This document shows, one piece after another, positions 22,157-33,922 of a DNA stretch of 64,000 bases (position 1 is the first letter of the stretch; the number at the start of each line of letters is the position of its first letter). The notes under the pieces were generated by a model. That model did no database searches and was not told the origin of the DNA. It saw only the letters and a program-made list of their open reading frames with translations. Origin of the DNA: Agapanthus africanus (lineage: Eukaryota > Streptophyta > Magnoliopsida > Asparagales > Amaryllidaceae). The stretch lies in contig CM057344.1 in assembly GCA_030015575.1 (NCBI GenBank), positions 186,451,044-186,515,043 of the forward strand, written 5' to 3'. A program made the position numbers and the translations under genes.

Positions 22157-22671
22157 CTCTTGGAGAATCTGGAATTTTTTTTGCTCTTTTATCTTTATTT
22201 ATGGAGATCCTCTCGATGTCTAGATTCTGAAAATAATGCTCTGAGTCTTTACCATTGTCAGATCTCACGATTTGCTTCAATATTTTGGCAGATTTGATTC
22301 CGACATCTTAATTTATCCGGATGTCTTGGATTCCAGACCTGAGCTAATATTTACAAAATATCTCAAATCAAACTATTAGTAATATTTCGTATTTTTTGAG
22401 ATATTATCCTAACCATTTTATATGATATTATATGTTATGAATATTGATTAGAAATATTTGATATGATATGCATATTTTAATTACAATACTTCATATAAAT
22501 ATTATATGCATGTATTTTCCCTCATTATATTAATTATAATGTAGAATCATATGATAATAAACTTTTTACACATAAACCCTCATATGTTCTATAATTACAA
22601 TAAACACATTTTAGTACTTAACAATAATAGGGAAAATGTTTATTCAAATGTGCAATATTTTAGACTAATCG

Positions 22672-24606
22672 GTGTTCGATGCAAAACCCTAAACAAAAAC
22701 CTATTTCAAAATGACTGAACTTGTGACCAATGAACCACTTTGCTGATAATGAATATCTTGTAGGAATTTGGAATTAAAATACCATAGTTTCGCACATGAA
22801 ACGATGTCCCCAAGAATCGACACGAAATCTGGAATTTACTGCGTACATCACCATAATAAATTCATAATAAATTATATAAAAATCTTATCGTAGCGTGCTT
22901 AGGCTCGTTACGAAGATGACTGAATAATCTAGGAATTTTTGAAAATACTTACAGAATATTGTTTTGTTTTGATAGTGCAAACTGAGAATAGATACGGCTC
23001 TGGAATGTTGTCCAGAGCAATAATCTCTGCTAAAACTTGTTTTTAAACACATGTAAATCCCTATTCAAATATGAAAATATGCGTAGTCCTATATAGATGC
23101 ATAGAAAATTGAGTTAACTTCTATATTCCACTACACCAAATTCCGTCACATTTTGATATTTATAACATAATTTATATTGTCGACATGTCTAGTTGTTTAC
23201 TATAATATCAATTTATATGTAGTGACACTAAACAGATCGTAACCGCTTGCATACGATGGATATTACTGATCCGTCTATTGTGTTAGAATTTTAACTGATA
23301 AATCTATATTTTATTGAACTGTAACAATGCCTAATTCCGAACAAAACTAATGGCAAAATGAGTTCGAAGTTGGACTTCCAGTTCAGAAACTGGAATTCCA
23401 GCATGGAACATCTGTTTTAAAACAATCGTATCTCCCTAACCAGTACCCCGATTGGTACGAAACCAATTTTACTGTATAGATAATTGAGTATACTATTTAT
23501 AACTTTTATATTGTTTCGCTTGATTCTGCACTTATAAATTACTGTGAATTTTCTAACCTAAATGACACCGGCTGCCCATATTTTACTCGTAGTATATTTT
23601 ACTGCATTTCTATCATATTACGTGACTATTATACCCTTAGTGATTAGTGATCATTTGCATTGAAATCCTAGTTACTATATCTCAATGTCGAGTGATAAGT
23701 GGGATCGATTAGGTGTAACAAGTATGCCAGTGATAGTGATTGAAATTGAAAGTGATATATGTGAAAATGGGATTGAGCCATGATAGTGACGTGTACTTGT
23801 ATACAACCAATTGGATACATGAACATATACTGTAACATGGGAAAATGGGGAAATCGAGAGTGGAATCGAACTCGTATTTAACGAGGTATAGTGTTTAGAG
23901 GATGATCATTCAAAAAGCGATACACACACACATACTGATTAAGTCGTAGGCCTAGCGGCATGGCTGCAGGGTTATGTCGTGGGCATAGTGGACCATAGTC
24001 TCGGGCTTGCACGAAACCCTTGTTAAACATGACAATTCTTTTCCAGCGATCAATTTCAAATTGACTTAGAGACTAATAAATTTAGCAATATAGACATTGC
24101 ATTGATTACTGATTCGACACCTATGCCACACTATTTGCCTGCGCCTGCTATTTCATATACTCTTAACATTATTTTCCATGCCTGCTATTTCATGTTTACT
24201 TTATTGAACATATTATATATTACTTTATCATGTCGCCCTAATTACCTGATTGTGCATGCTCAGAGGAAGGAGTGGACCCAGTTCAGGATCAGGACTTGCC
24301 TTTCGAGATCGCAAAGATTTAGACAGCGACTCGGAGTTACCATCCTTCCTGTTTTCAATAAAAAAAAACTTTGTTATTTTGGTTAGTAGTTTATCTTGTC
24401 ATTGAACTCCTTTTAACTGTTGAAATATTTTAGATTAATGTAATAAGATAGTGATTGTGATTTCCTTTATTTGTGTTGGGTTTACTGATTACCATGTAAT
24501 GCTAGAAGCCGAAATGTGACTACAGCAAGATTATTCCTCGACCATAGAAGCATGGCTGGCCCATTCATCCTCTTATTCCATATTTTGGGAAGCGGGGTGT
24601 GAAATT
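22672..24606 (+). repeat. Probable chromovirus-type LTR fragment (right part)
   Basis: This AT-rich region has no ORF of note. Its end (gcatgctcagaggaagga...; ttttgggaagcggggtgtga) looks like the 3' end of long plant chromovirus LTRs, which commonly finish with a GGGGTGTGAC-like block. The left edge is where B inserted. No PBS follows, so it is a truncated or solo piece. Confidence 0.4.
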
Positions 24607-25140
24607 TTTAATCAAGAAAATTCAATCTAATTAACTAGGATAGTCTAGGTTACGCCGATAACATAGTAATTGTAGATTGATCACCTACAAGTTATTAATC
24701 GAAGGGTAAAGCTGGGTTATCGTTAATTAATTAGAAATGTGTAGTTTTAATGGTTTTCTACATGTTTTTATACTATTGATAGGGTAGATATAATTGTATG
24801 ATTTATTCTTACATGTATTTGATAATTCATTGCTATATTAGTTTTCTCTATGCTTTGATATGATTAATAGAATATTAATTAAAACTATGAAATAGAAAAG
24901 AGATAAAACCCTATAAACCAACCATAATAGTTAAACAATTTAACACCCTACGATCTTTTTCTTATAATAAAAATGCTACTTTTATTTTTACTTGCTTTTT
25001 AAATTACTTGCACTTTAATTCTAGTTTTAAATCAACTATTTCGTTATTTTTCTTAAAATTAATTAAGATTTCAATACCTCTCTGTGGATGATTCGTAAGT
25101 ACTATAACGAGCAAATGTATACTTGAGGTAAAATTTAGAG
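24607..25140 (+). repeat. Possible LTR-end fragment of a C/E-like gypsy element
   Basis: AT-rich with no ORF. Near 25080 the phrase ctctctgtggatgattcg resembles the U5 phrase of C (ctccctgcggacgacccg) and E (ctctccgtggatcgacccg). It is diverged and the borders are uncertain. Confidence 0.3.
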
Positions 25141-25868
25141 AACAGCAAAATTCTCCATCACCTTGACTCTCGTTCATCCCTTCTACTTATATCTCGTAGG
25201 CCTATTTGCTTGGTAGGTTGGAGCATCTATCGACGGAGCCCGAAAACGACGTTATACTTATCTTTTCTCATGCCTTGTTGCGGCGTGCTTCTTAAGGGAA
25301 TTTTAGGGACGAAATTCTGTTAAGGAGGGCAGACTGTAACGACTGCACCATAATTTTATCCCTTTGAATCCTTTCTTATTTTCCTCGATAATCGTGTCTC
25401 GATGTAAAGAGAACGAAACTGTAAACTCTTCATCTCCATTTGATCTTATCTTTTTTATTTTTTATTGTTTTCTTAAATCTTATCACATTAATTCTGATAG
25501 TAGGAATTTAGTAACTTAAATGGAGTTATATGATTGTAATTATTAACTGCAGTATAATTAAAATGCAGCACTCTACTTGAGTGGTTTTGAGTGCTTCCGT
25601 TGATTCTCCTCCCTCTTGACCGTTACTGTAACGACTCACCATTCTTGAATCTATTCCGCTTCCTTTGTTAGATTTTCATGAAGATCGCTTCTTGATTTCT
25701 TAAATTCTTAAAATTCATGTCAGTTTCTCTTTACATCTCTTTAGCCATCTTTTACATCCAATGTTACCGCCATATCGATTAGAGTATCAACTGGTAGAGC
25801 GACTACGAAACGCGGTACAATATCTTTCTTGTGTGAATTTCGAAGACGAAATTTTTCTTAGGGTAGAA
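25141..25868 (+). mobile_element. Chromovirus 3'-end fragments with stacked LTR starts
   Basis: At 25308 'gggacgaaattctgttaaggagggcaga' precedes TGTAACGACT at 25335, the standard chromovirus layout of pol end, PPT and 3' LTR start. A second TGTAACGACT begins at 25627. A third pol-end phrase, 'ttcgaagacgaaatttttcttagggtagaa', precedes TGTAATGATCC at 25869. So three LTR starts lie within 540 bp, each fragmentary. Confidence 0.5.
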
Positions 25869-27968
25869 TGTAATGATCCTAAAGTTCTCGTAAACTTTTA
25901 TTATTCCAATATTAAAAAAGTGTGTATTTCTGTTTTGTTAACAACTTATAAGTTATTCTTGTTAAATAAAAGTAAGAAACTCCTCATAACTCATTAGTTA
26001 AGGCTCTCCACTGCTGTTCCATAGCTTGTGTGTTAAAATTCTGGCATCCCCGATTATTTTAGTTTAGATTCTTTTTATCGTTTTTGGAATCCTGAAAGTT
26101 TCACGGGAGATCCATAGTGTTTCGAGACCTTTCAAACAAAAAGACATACATTTTTGGCCTAACTGAAGCGACCCGAGACCATGACCCGAACCCCGACCCA
26201 AACCAACCTGTTGGAGCCGACCCAGACGGACCTTGGGCGGGTGCCAGCAGCCCCACCATGCCCAAACGGGTCTATTCCATGCACGTGCATTGTTTGGGCC
26301 TCCGAATCTTCGTTTTTACACTCCAAAACTTTCCCACACACTCGAGACTACTCAAACCCTTCAGCTATCCAATTAACACTCTTTTATTGCCCTTTTAAAT
26401 TATCTTTTTAATTCCTATATCTCATTCTTCTCCCTCTAAATTCTAGGTTATCCCAAGCATTCTCCCTTCTAAATTATATTGAACTTTGAAGACATTCCAA
26501 GCTTTTCCTCCCTTGAAATTTCCCCATAACTCGCCAAGGAGACATCGTAAACCAAGTCGCTTCCTTCGTCACTTTGCGGTCTCAGTTCTTCAAACTGTTG
26601 CTACTTCTTCCTTATACCTTCACATCGGCAAACGGGTACATCTCCCCTTCCTCTCATTTTCTCCCCTTGATTCTAATTCCTTGCCATGTCGCCGATTCAA
26701 ACCATACAAATAATTCCATGCTTAAAATGAAATCCCATTCATTTACAGTCTTTTTTAGCCTTTTTAACTTAACAATCGAAAAAGAAAAATTTCTATAATC
26801 CTCTTCTAATTTTAATCATCTCATTACAGTAACAAGTAACCTACACTTCTTAAATCTTTTCATGATAAGAACTGTTGTCTTTTGTACATAAAATATAGTT
26901 CATGTAGCTTCTAGAACCTTTCATGTTTAATATGAATTCTAGATTTTGTTAAACATATTTTAGATGATATCATGCACAGGGTAACAACCTGCCCCACACG
27001 CACACCTGGAATAATAGCATGGTCATATGGTTATTTTTATTTTTCCTAAAGAATCGAAATTCATTAAAATACTCTCAAGTTCAAAATATGGTTTTTAATC
27101 AATATTCTTTTCCTTTGGAAATTACACCCCTACAACCCTCTTTAGGAGATCTTGGTGAAGATTGTGCGGATTATCGCATATCTTGGGTCTAATGGGTAAA
27201 GATCGAAGCTCTTCACGGAACGCGTTCTCAAAGTAAAAAAAATACAATTTGAAACGAAATAAAACAATACTAAATTAAAAATCTTGTACATGTAACTTGA
27301 AAGAAAGTATTTTTTAAATATAATTTCAATGATATATTTTAAATTAAAATATTAACTTTTTATTAAAATACCTCAAGTTTTCCAAAAGATAGATTTTTCA
27401 TGGAAATATCATAAACTTTTAAAAGTTAAGTTTAACCACTAAAATACCATTACATCTAAAATATTTTTATTAAAACTCTCGATATTTTAATTAACATATT
27501 TTTACCAAAAACACCCTCGAGATTTATCTTTTCAAATAAAGTATTTACATGAAACCCTCTCGAGCTTTTAAGGGACTATTTTACATAAATACCTTAAAAA
27601 TGCCAAATGATATATTTTCATATAAATACCTAGAACTATAAAACTTGTAGCTAGCAGGTATGTAGGTAGCAGACGGATTTAAGTGACCTATTCTCTCTTG
27701 AGTCTCGAGGAGCCAGAAACAATCAGTGTTATCACTTGCCTAACTCCATATATATAATTTATATAATCACAGAAATCATATTACATTAATACTGAATCAA
27801 ACATAACCCAACACATGAATACTAAACTTGACTTATATACTTGTACTTAACATGACTGTTTGATCTTGACATGAACTCAATTGTATCTACATAACTCATT
27901 CGATCAAACATATTATATGGTTGACTCGATTTGACTCGAATCATGAATACGTAATGACTTGACCTAAA
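25869..27968 (+). repeat. Probable chromovirus LTR, left part
   Basis: It starts TGTAATGATCC right after a PPT-like tract. It contains a 'gacccgaac.ccgacccaaacc' block near 26180 and an AT-rich body, with no gene. It appears to continue after the solo LTR at 30091. Confidence 0.45.
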
Positions 27969-30090
27969 TGTTAGTGTATATGCCCTAGAGGCCATTACTG
28001 TATCATACTAGTATGTATATTACTTAATGGAAGCTTGGAATATTCACCTTGTATTGAAAATCTTGCTCAATATAGTAGTATGCTACTTGGTTTGTTTCTA
28101 CTTCAATGTGTACATGTGTTTATTTTAGTATATCGCCTTTACACATTAGTGGAGCCCTTAGGATCTTTGCTTAATTACCAGCATTGTGATGGCAGTCACA
28201 CTCATGGGGGCTGGGTAATCTATAAGCACATCCTTATGCAGGTCCCTAGTCGCAGGACTATCGAGACAGGGCATCGATACTCCGAAGTAGACTAGCGTAT
28301 GCACTTCTCATCCCAGTGTGGGAGACGGTCTGTCCCACAGCCGTCAGTACGTCGTACTTGAGATAGTATGCAGGTGCTCGTTAGGTTACGAGTACACTGG
28401 ACAGGACTCGTCGGGAACTGAATGGTTGGTATTATACCTATCGTCAGTTATCAGTTCCCAGGTGACATGAGTACAGCTTAGTCCGCTGACTTGACACTGT
28501 CACTTCACCTCGAGTGTGTTCCCACTGTACTTTGATTACTACCCTACCACGGCTCAAAGGAGTCGTGCAAACAGGTAGTAGTTGGGTGCAGTCCCGAAGC
28601 ACTTGGAGGCAGTGACGGTTAGACAGGATTCTTCTCTCCCGGTATTGGGGGTTGACATCACGCTGTGTCTAGGAGAGCCATTACATGAGTAGTCCCTGGC
28701 CAGGGCAAGCGAGATATACTGGTAGGTTTCCAGTGTTATCTCAGGGTGTTCTGGGCTACACTCCGACACGACTTGTACCGCTATTAGGGGATTGACGTTT
28801 GCCGCCCCCTAGGCCCGCCATGCGATGTATCAGACGAACAGACTGGACTGTACGGAGATTGTCACATTCAGGCTCAATAGGAGTTCAGATGGGTTTCACC
28901 TCGTCCGTCTTCTTGTCGGCATCTACCTGGGGACCGTTACGCACAGCTAGTGCCGCTTGCGGTCTGTGGTTAAACCTACTGCCAGCGTAGTGTCGAGTCT
29001 TTAGAGTCCCACACAGAAAGCTATTCGCCTTTAGGCAAAAGAGTAGAGGTCGCATGGTTTTGCGACAGGGTTCGGTCACATCCGTACACTTATACACGTT
29101 TAGTGTCCGGACAGTTAACACTAGCGGGCTTTGGTTTATGCCAGATCCTAGTGTACGTTTTGGGATTGATTTTATCTCGTTTGTATTCGTGTTCCTCGGA
29201 ACGCGGATGCGGGTGTGTATGCACAGTTGACAGAGAGACAGAGGCAGAGGATTCTCATTGGGGTTGTTGACTGTTGACTATTGACCATTGACTTTTTGCT
29301 AAACCCTAATGAGAATAAGAAATATGATTAGCAATAATATTAATTAAGTATTATAGTGACATGGTTGTTGAGGGGTTGACTTTGTTGACTTGTTGATTTT
29401 GTTGACCGGTTGACTAGGTTGGACTAGTTGACCATCATCATTACAATGGTTGTCATTTTTCATGCAAAGACTTTTGCTTGCTTGTTGTGGTTTGCAAAAT
29501 GAGTGCATGAAAATGATATTGCCTTTGATATGATATGAACCATCACATAATAATTGATTATCATTATGGCTCATGATGCTTTTGGATTATGAGAGGTTGG
29601 ATGAGAAAAGAGTTGCTCACTTTTGATTTTGCTTTCTCTTTCTTGAGCTCTCTCATTCTCAAGCTCTCCCTCTTCCTCTTGCTCTCTCTAGCTCAAGGCA
29701 AACCATTCTCATGTGTTGAGACTCATTGCCTTAGAGATAAAAAAGACACCAAAACATTCCTCTACTCATTCTAGTTCACAAGGCCTAGCAAGCCAAGTGA
29801 TCTAGTTTCTTCAAAGTTCGAAGAAGAAGCCAAAGGTAGAAGCTTTCGGGTGGATCCATCTTCGGCATAAGGAGACGACGAGGTGAAGCCGATCCACCGG
29901 GAGGAGTTGAAGACGAAGGAGTTCAAGAAAGGTATAGCCCCCTAACCGAGTAGGTAAACTCAAGTTAGGTTGTTAGTTAGTCGTTTAACAAAGATCCGTA
30001 TTGGTAGTCCATGTTACCACCCTCTTGAAAATCGTTTTTCACCACTTCCGCAACCTCGTAAGAACCGGGGAAGGGTAGCATGGACTTACA
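27969..30090 (+). mobile_element. Solo Ty1-copia LTR with target site duplication
   Basis: This 2122-bp unit runs from TGTTAGTGTATATGCCCTAG to GGACTTACA. It is flanked on both sides by ctaaa (27964-27968 and 30091-30095). From about 28180 to 29160 it aligns with the LTRs of copia3 and, in reverse, copia1 and copia2 ('cgagacagggcatcgatactcc', 'ctaccacggctcaaaggagtcgtgcaaacag'). No internal sequence or second LTR is present, so it is a solo LTR left by LTR-LTR recombination. It lacks the paired CCGCGG box, as expected for a copia LTR. Confidence 0.87.
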
Positions 30091-31245
30091 CTAAACACTT
30101 GACATGAATACTTGAATTTCACATGAATACATGAACTCAACTTGAATCTTGAAATGACACACTTCTTATGTATTCATTGATTCGGGTAAGACTTGTAATT
30201 TTAATCATAAACTAATATATGCGGGGTGTTAGGGTAGTTTGAGTAGGAATCCAATGGAATCTGATGAGTCCCATTACCTATAATCATGATTGCTATGGTA
30301 CCGGGTTGAAACGGTACATTATGAATTCATGAATGAGGACCCGTGTTTCCAAGCCCCTGAATGATAGCATATTGGATTTGGAATACTTCAATAACACTTT
30401 AAGTCTCATTACTTTTGGGCATGTGATTCATTTCCCCTGGAAAATAGCCTTGTGTTCGAGAATACTCTTGAGATTTGGTTAGCATTCACACTTGAACTCA
30501 CGTTAGTTAGCTTACCCTTTTAGTGACCTCTTTAGGACACAACATTATTCATTACATATTCATCACTTTTACTTGTTACATGCTCACTATAGCTACACTA
30601 CACGGCCATGCTATACTTGTTTTCCATGCTCATGTTATATTGCCATGCTTATGTTACATTTCCATTCTTATATACATATTGCCATACTCATGATATATTT
30701 CCCTGTGCATATAATTTCTAGGTTTCATCAACACCCTTACATAACCATATTAAAATTCATATTCTACTTATATGTTGTCCTTTACCACATTCACATTCCT
30801 ATCCTTTTTGGGGACTTACCAAGCGCAAGTTAGCTGACAGGCATCCAACCTTCTCTTTGTTTCTTAGAATGTTTGTCAGGTGATCTGGGAACTGAGGAGA
30901 TCGAGCCGAGTCAGGAAGATTACTCTTAGTTTGAAGCAAAGCCCGACCACTAGTTTTTCTTCAGCATTTTATTGTTCAAGTATGCCACTTATTTAGGCAT
31001 TTTCATGGCACCTTGTTTTTGTACTTTTTGTTATCTTGTATCCAAAACTATGTGAAATGTTGAATGTAAATAAAGTTGATGTTGAATTTTAATTTCTCTT
31101 GTTAATTCTTGTATGTTATTATATTACTTCTAAATGCTTAGCATATTTGTTTTGAGAAATGACCTTCTCAGAATAAATACGTTGCGGGCCTTATCACGTG
31201 TCTTATCACGTGCCTGCTCTCGGTTTTTTGGGAAACAAGGTGTGA
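30091..31245 (+). repeat. Probable chromovirus LTR, right part
   Basis: It continues the host sequence of the solo LTR. It ends with 'tgcctgctctcggttttttgggaaacaaggtgtgacg', a chromovirus-style LTR end. No initiator-Met PBS follows, so the downstream border is decayed or rearranged. Confidence 0.45.
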
Positions 31246-31924
31246 CGGTTAATCTTACAAATTAGTACAGAAAGAGAAATTCCTTTTTCGTTTTCAAGGT
31301 AGGCTCAGTAGGCCATTCTCAAAGAAGATAAGAAGTAAGCAGTTAACAGTTTCGGTGAAGCTCGTACTTCTCTTAGCGATCGATCCGCTAGTTCACGCAA
31401 ATGCGAAACCATTGGTCTTTGAGGCGTATTCTCAAATTCCTGCTGGCTATGATGCTTACATAGGGATTGAATTTGCTCCAGCGAAAGCTATTTCATGTAT
31501 TTCAGGAGAGGAATCGTGGAACAATCCTTGTTGTTGAAAGTCTAAGGACGGAAATTATTTGTAACCTTCGCAGGAATAGAAGATGATGTGGCTAAGTCAA
31601 TGTTCGGAGGGTGGAGTTCGTCTCATCCGAGATTGACCCTGGATCGGAATTAATTTCATGAAACCCCATGTTTTTAGGCTGGGGGTGTTGCGTTGTTAAG
31701 GAGCCCTGTACAAACGTTCTTCCAAGCAATCGGGTTCATACAACTTTTATCATATTGTGCACTCCAAAGAGCAACTTTTCTCAAAATCTAAAAAAGTGCT
31801 GCGTTCGAATCCCATTTATTCTAAGGATTCTTGTAGTTCAGGAGAATCCAGCTACTGGAAAACGAGGAATAGAAAGCTCTCTCCCTTTTTCTGCTTGACT
31901 CTTTGGTCTTAAGAATGCTGATTT
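31246..31924. other. Unclassified debris left of copia2
   Basis: This is less AT-rich than its surroundings, with no frame over 76 codons. Without copia2 it would join 41667 onward, where a gypsy RT trace is readable. I think it is scrambled internal sequence of an old gypsy element, but I recognise no motif here. Confidence 0.3.
31920..31924. repeat. Target site duplication of copia2, left
   Basis: gattt, repeated exactly at 41667-41671. Confidence 0.9.
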
Positions 31925-33922
31925 TATTGGGTTACGGCAGCACCCCGGCCGTCAATCCGAGGTCAAATGCGGAACAAAAATTTTCAAAACTTGACGCTAC
32001 CATAACCTTTACCCGGATCGAACCATTAACCATTAACTAGCAATCTACAAAGAAGTTAGAATGGTTATACCGATCGATCCGTGTCCTTCGGTCTTTAGCC
32101 ACCATCCTTAGCTCCTCGCGGCATCTCCGATCTCGCTCGATGAAAGGGCACAACGTCAAGAAGTCTTTTTACGGGCTCTCGCTTCAAACCGAAGCAACTC
32201 GGACAAGAAATTTGATGGCCGACATGTCCAAGATGAAGTAGAGAATGTGTGTGATATCTTTGTCTCTAAACATCCATTGATTCTCAACACATGAGATTGT
32301 ATGGATGGAGGTTGAAGATGAAGCCGTGGTGAGGAAATTGTGAGCTCAAGAAAAAGAAAGAAGACGAAGAGCTTTGTTTGCATATTGTGTTGGAATGATA
32401 AAGTGAGAGAGCCATCTAGCATAATCTCAAGACCAACCCCTTAGCCACATGGCTGCCCTCTCTCTCTCTCTCCCCTCATATCATTTCAACACCCTAATCA
32501 ATCAAAAAGGTGACATTTGCATAAATAAAAAGACCATGAGTCTCACCCATGCACAAGCCACAATTAATGCTCTTCATGATGACTTGAGCTCATAATTACC
32601 ACTAATAAACATTAATCCAAATGTTTTAATCCAAAAAAAGAATGGCAACATCTAAAGTGAACTCGTGACGGATCACAAGGATACCCCTCACCTGTATATA
32701 CATACCTGCATCCGCATTCCAACTGAATGCGAATGCAATGAAATGAAAGTAATCCAAAAAATCCAATATTAGGATCCGGCTTAAACCAAAGCCCACTAGT
32801 ATGATCCGTCCGATCATGATCCGTGCACAAGTGCACGTATATGATCGAATCCTGCCAAAAACCATACGGCCTCTACAACGTTTCGCCCAAACTTGGGAAA
32901 CTTTCTGTGGGAGGACTCTAATGACTCATCAATACACTGGCTGTGGATTTAACCACAAGCACGTCAGTGGCACTAGCTGTGCGTAACGGCTGCCGAGGTA
33001 TTGAGCAAAAGGGAAGCCGATGAGCGAACTCATCCAGGAACCCTAATGAGCCTAACAATGACAATATCCGTACATTCCGGTCTGTTCGTCTAAGAGTATC
33101 GCATATCGGGTCTAGAGGGATGGATAAAGTCAGACACCTAACAACGTGATAATTCATGTCGGTATGAAGCCCATCACCTCTTGAGAAACTACTAATCCGA
33201 ATCAGTAATTCTCGATTACCTTGGCGAAGTATTTCTGGTGATGGCCACCCGTGCACTGTGCGACATCAACCCCCAATACCGGGAGAGTCGAATCCCCTTC
33301 GATCCGCTCACTGCCTCTATGTGGCTCGGGAATGTACCCAACTAAAACCTATTTGCACGACTCCTTTGAGCCGTGGTAGGGTAGTAATCAAAGCACAGTG
33401 GGAACTCACACGAGACAAATGACGATCTCAGGTCGACAGACTAACCTGTACACATGTCACCTGAGAACTGCTATCTGACAATAGGTATAATACCAACTAG
33501 CAGGTTCCCGGCGAGTCCGTCCAGTGTACTCATAACCCAATGGGCACACATACACTATCTTAGGTGAATGAACTAACACCAATGGCTTGTGAGACCTGGC
33601 CACCACCCCTCGTCGGGGTCTCAATCGGTATACACTAGTCTACTCTGGAGTATCGATGCCCAGTCTCGAAACTCCCATAACTAGGGACATTTAAGGATGC
33701 GCTTATAGACCACCAGCTCCCATGTACATGATCGCCATCATAATGCTGGTAGTCAAAAAAAATTCTATGGGCTCTATCAACATGTAATAGTGATGATAAA
33801 GACAAACCAGATAGTATGCTATCATCTCGAGTAAGACTGTCCTATCGGTATAGGTCCTCCCTCAATCATTGCAATCACGTGCCCGTGATCCAATAATTGA
33901 CTTGAGGGCACTATAGCCAACA
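31925..33922 (-). repeat. 3' LTR of copia2
   Basis: 1998 bp. It contains the stem GCATCCGCATTC (32708-32719) with GAATGCGAATGC (32725-32736) and the inverted repeat GTGCAC-aa-GTGCAC near 32823. A (CT)n run lies at about 32457-32473. Confidence 0.9.

Larger units (their letters stand above)
11103..22671 (-). mobile_element. Element B: Tat/Athila-type Ty3-gypsy, 5' part, split by copia1
   Basis: On the minus strand B consists of a 5' LTR (22671 to 21193, then 11568 to 11514 after the copia1 insert), a tRNA-Asp PBS and about 390 nt of leader. The leader is cut at 11103 by element C. Gag and pol would lie left of C, outside the window. The LTR is of the same family as D's. Its outer end is mutated (CG in place of CA at 22670-22671). 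The flank gtgtt (22672-22676) should be half of the TSD. Confidence 0.82.
21193..22671 (-). repeat. 5' LTR of element B, outer segment
   Basis: It continues the LTR after the copia1 insertion: 'agctagc.gcgat.a.tacgg.tcgtccg.aaggaaacgtgaacc' matches D at 48350. It contains the TATA box (22011-22018), the paired GC box (22110-22156) and the terminal tgcaatattttagactaatc. With the inner segment the LTR is about 1.53 kb. Confidence 0.87.

Noticed and set aside
26117..26411. Overlapping frames with DPNPDPNQP as a proline-rich gene
   Set aside because: They come from a 'gacccgaac' type repeat common in chromovirus LTRs and are open on both strands.
31246..31924. Mitochondrial DNA insertion (NUMT)
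   Set aside because: Composition first suggested organelle DNA, but I recognise no organelle gene, and the joined right flank carries a gypsy RT trace.
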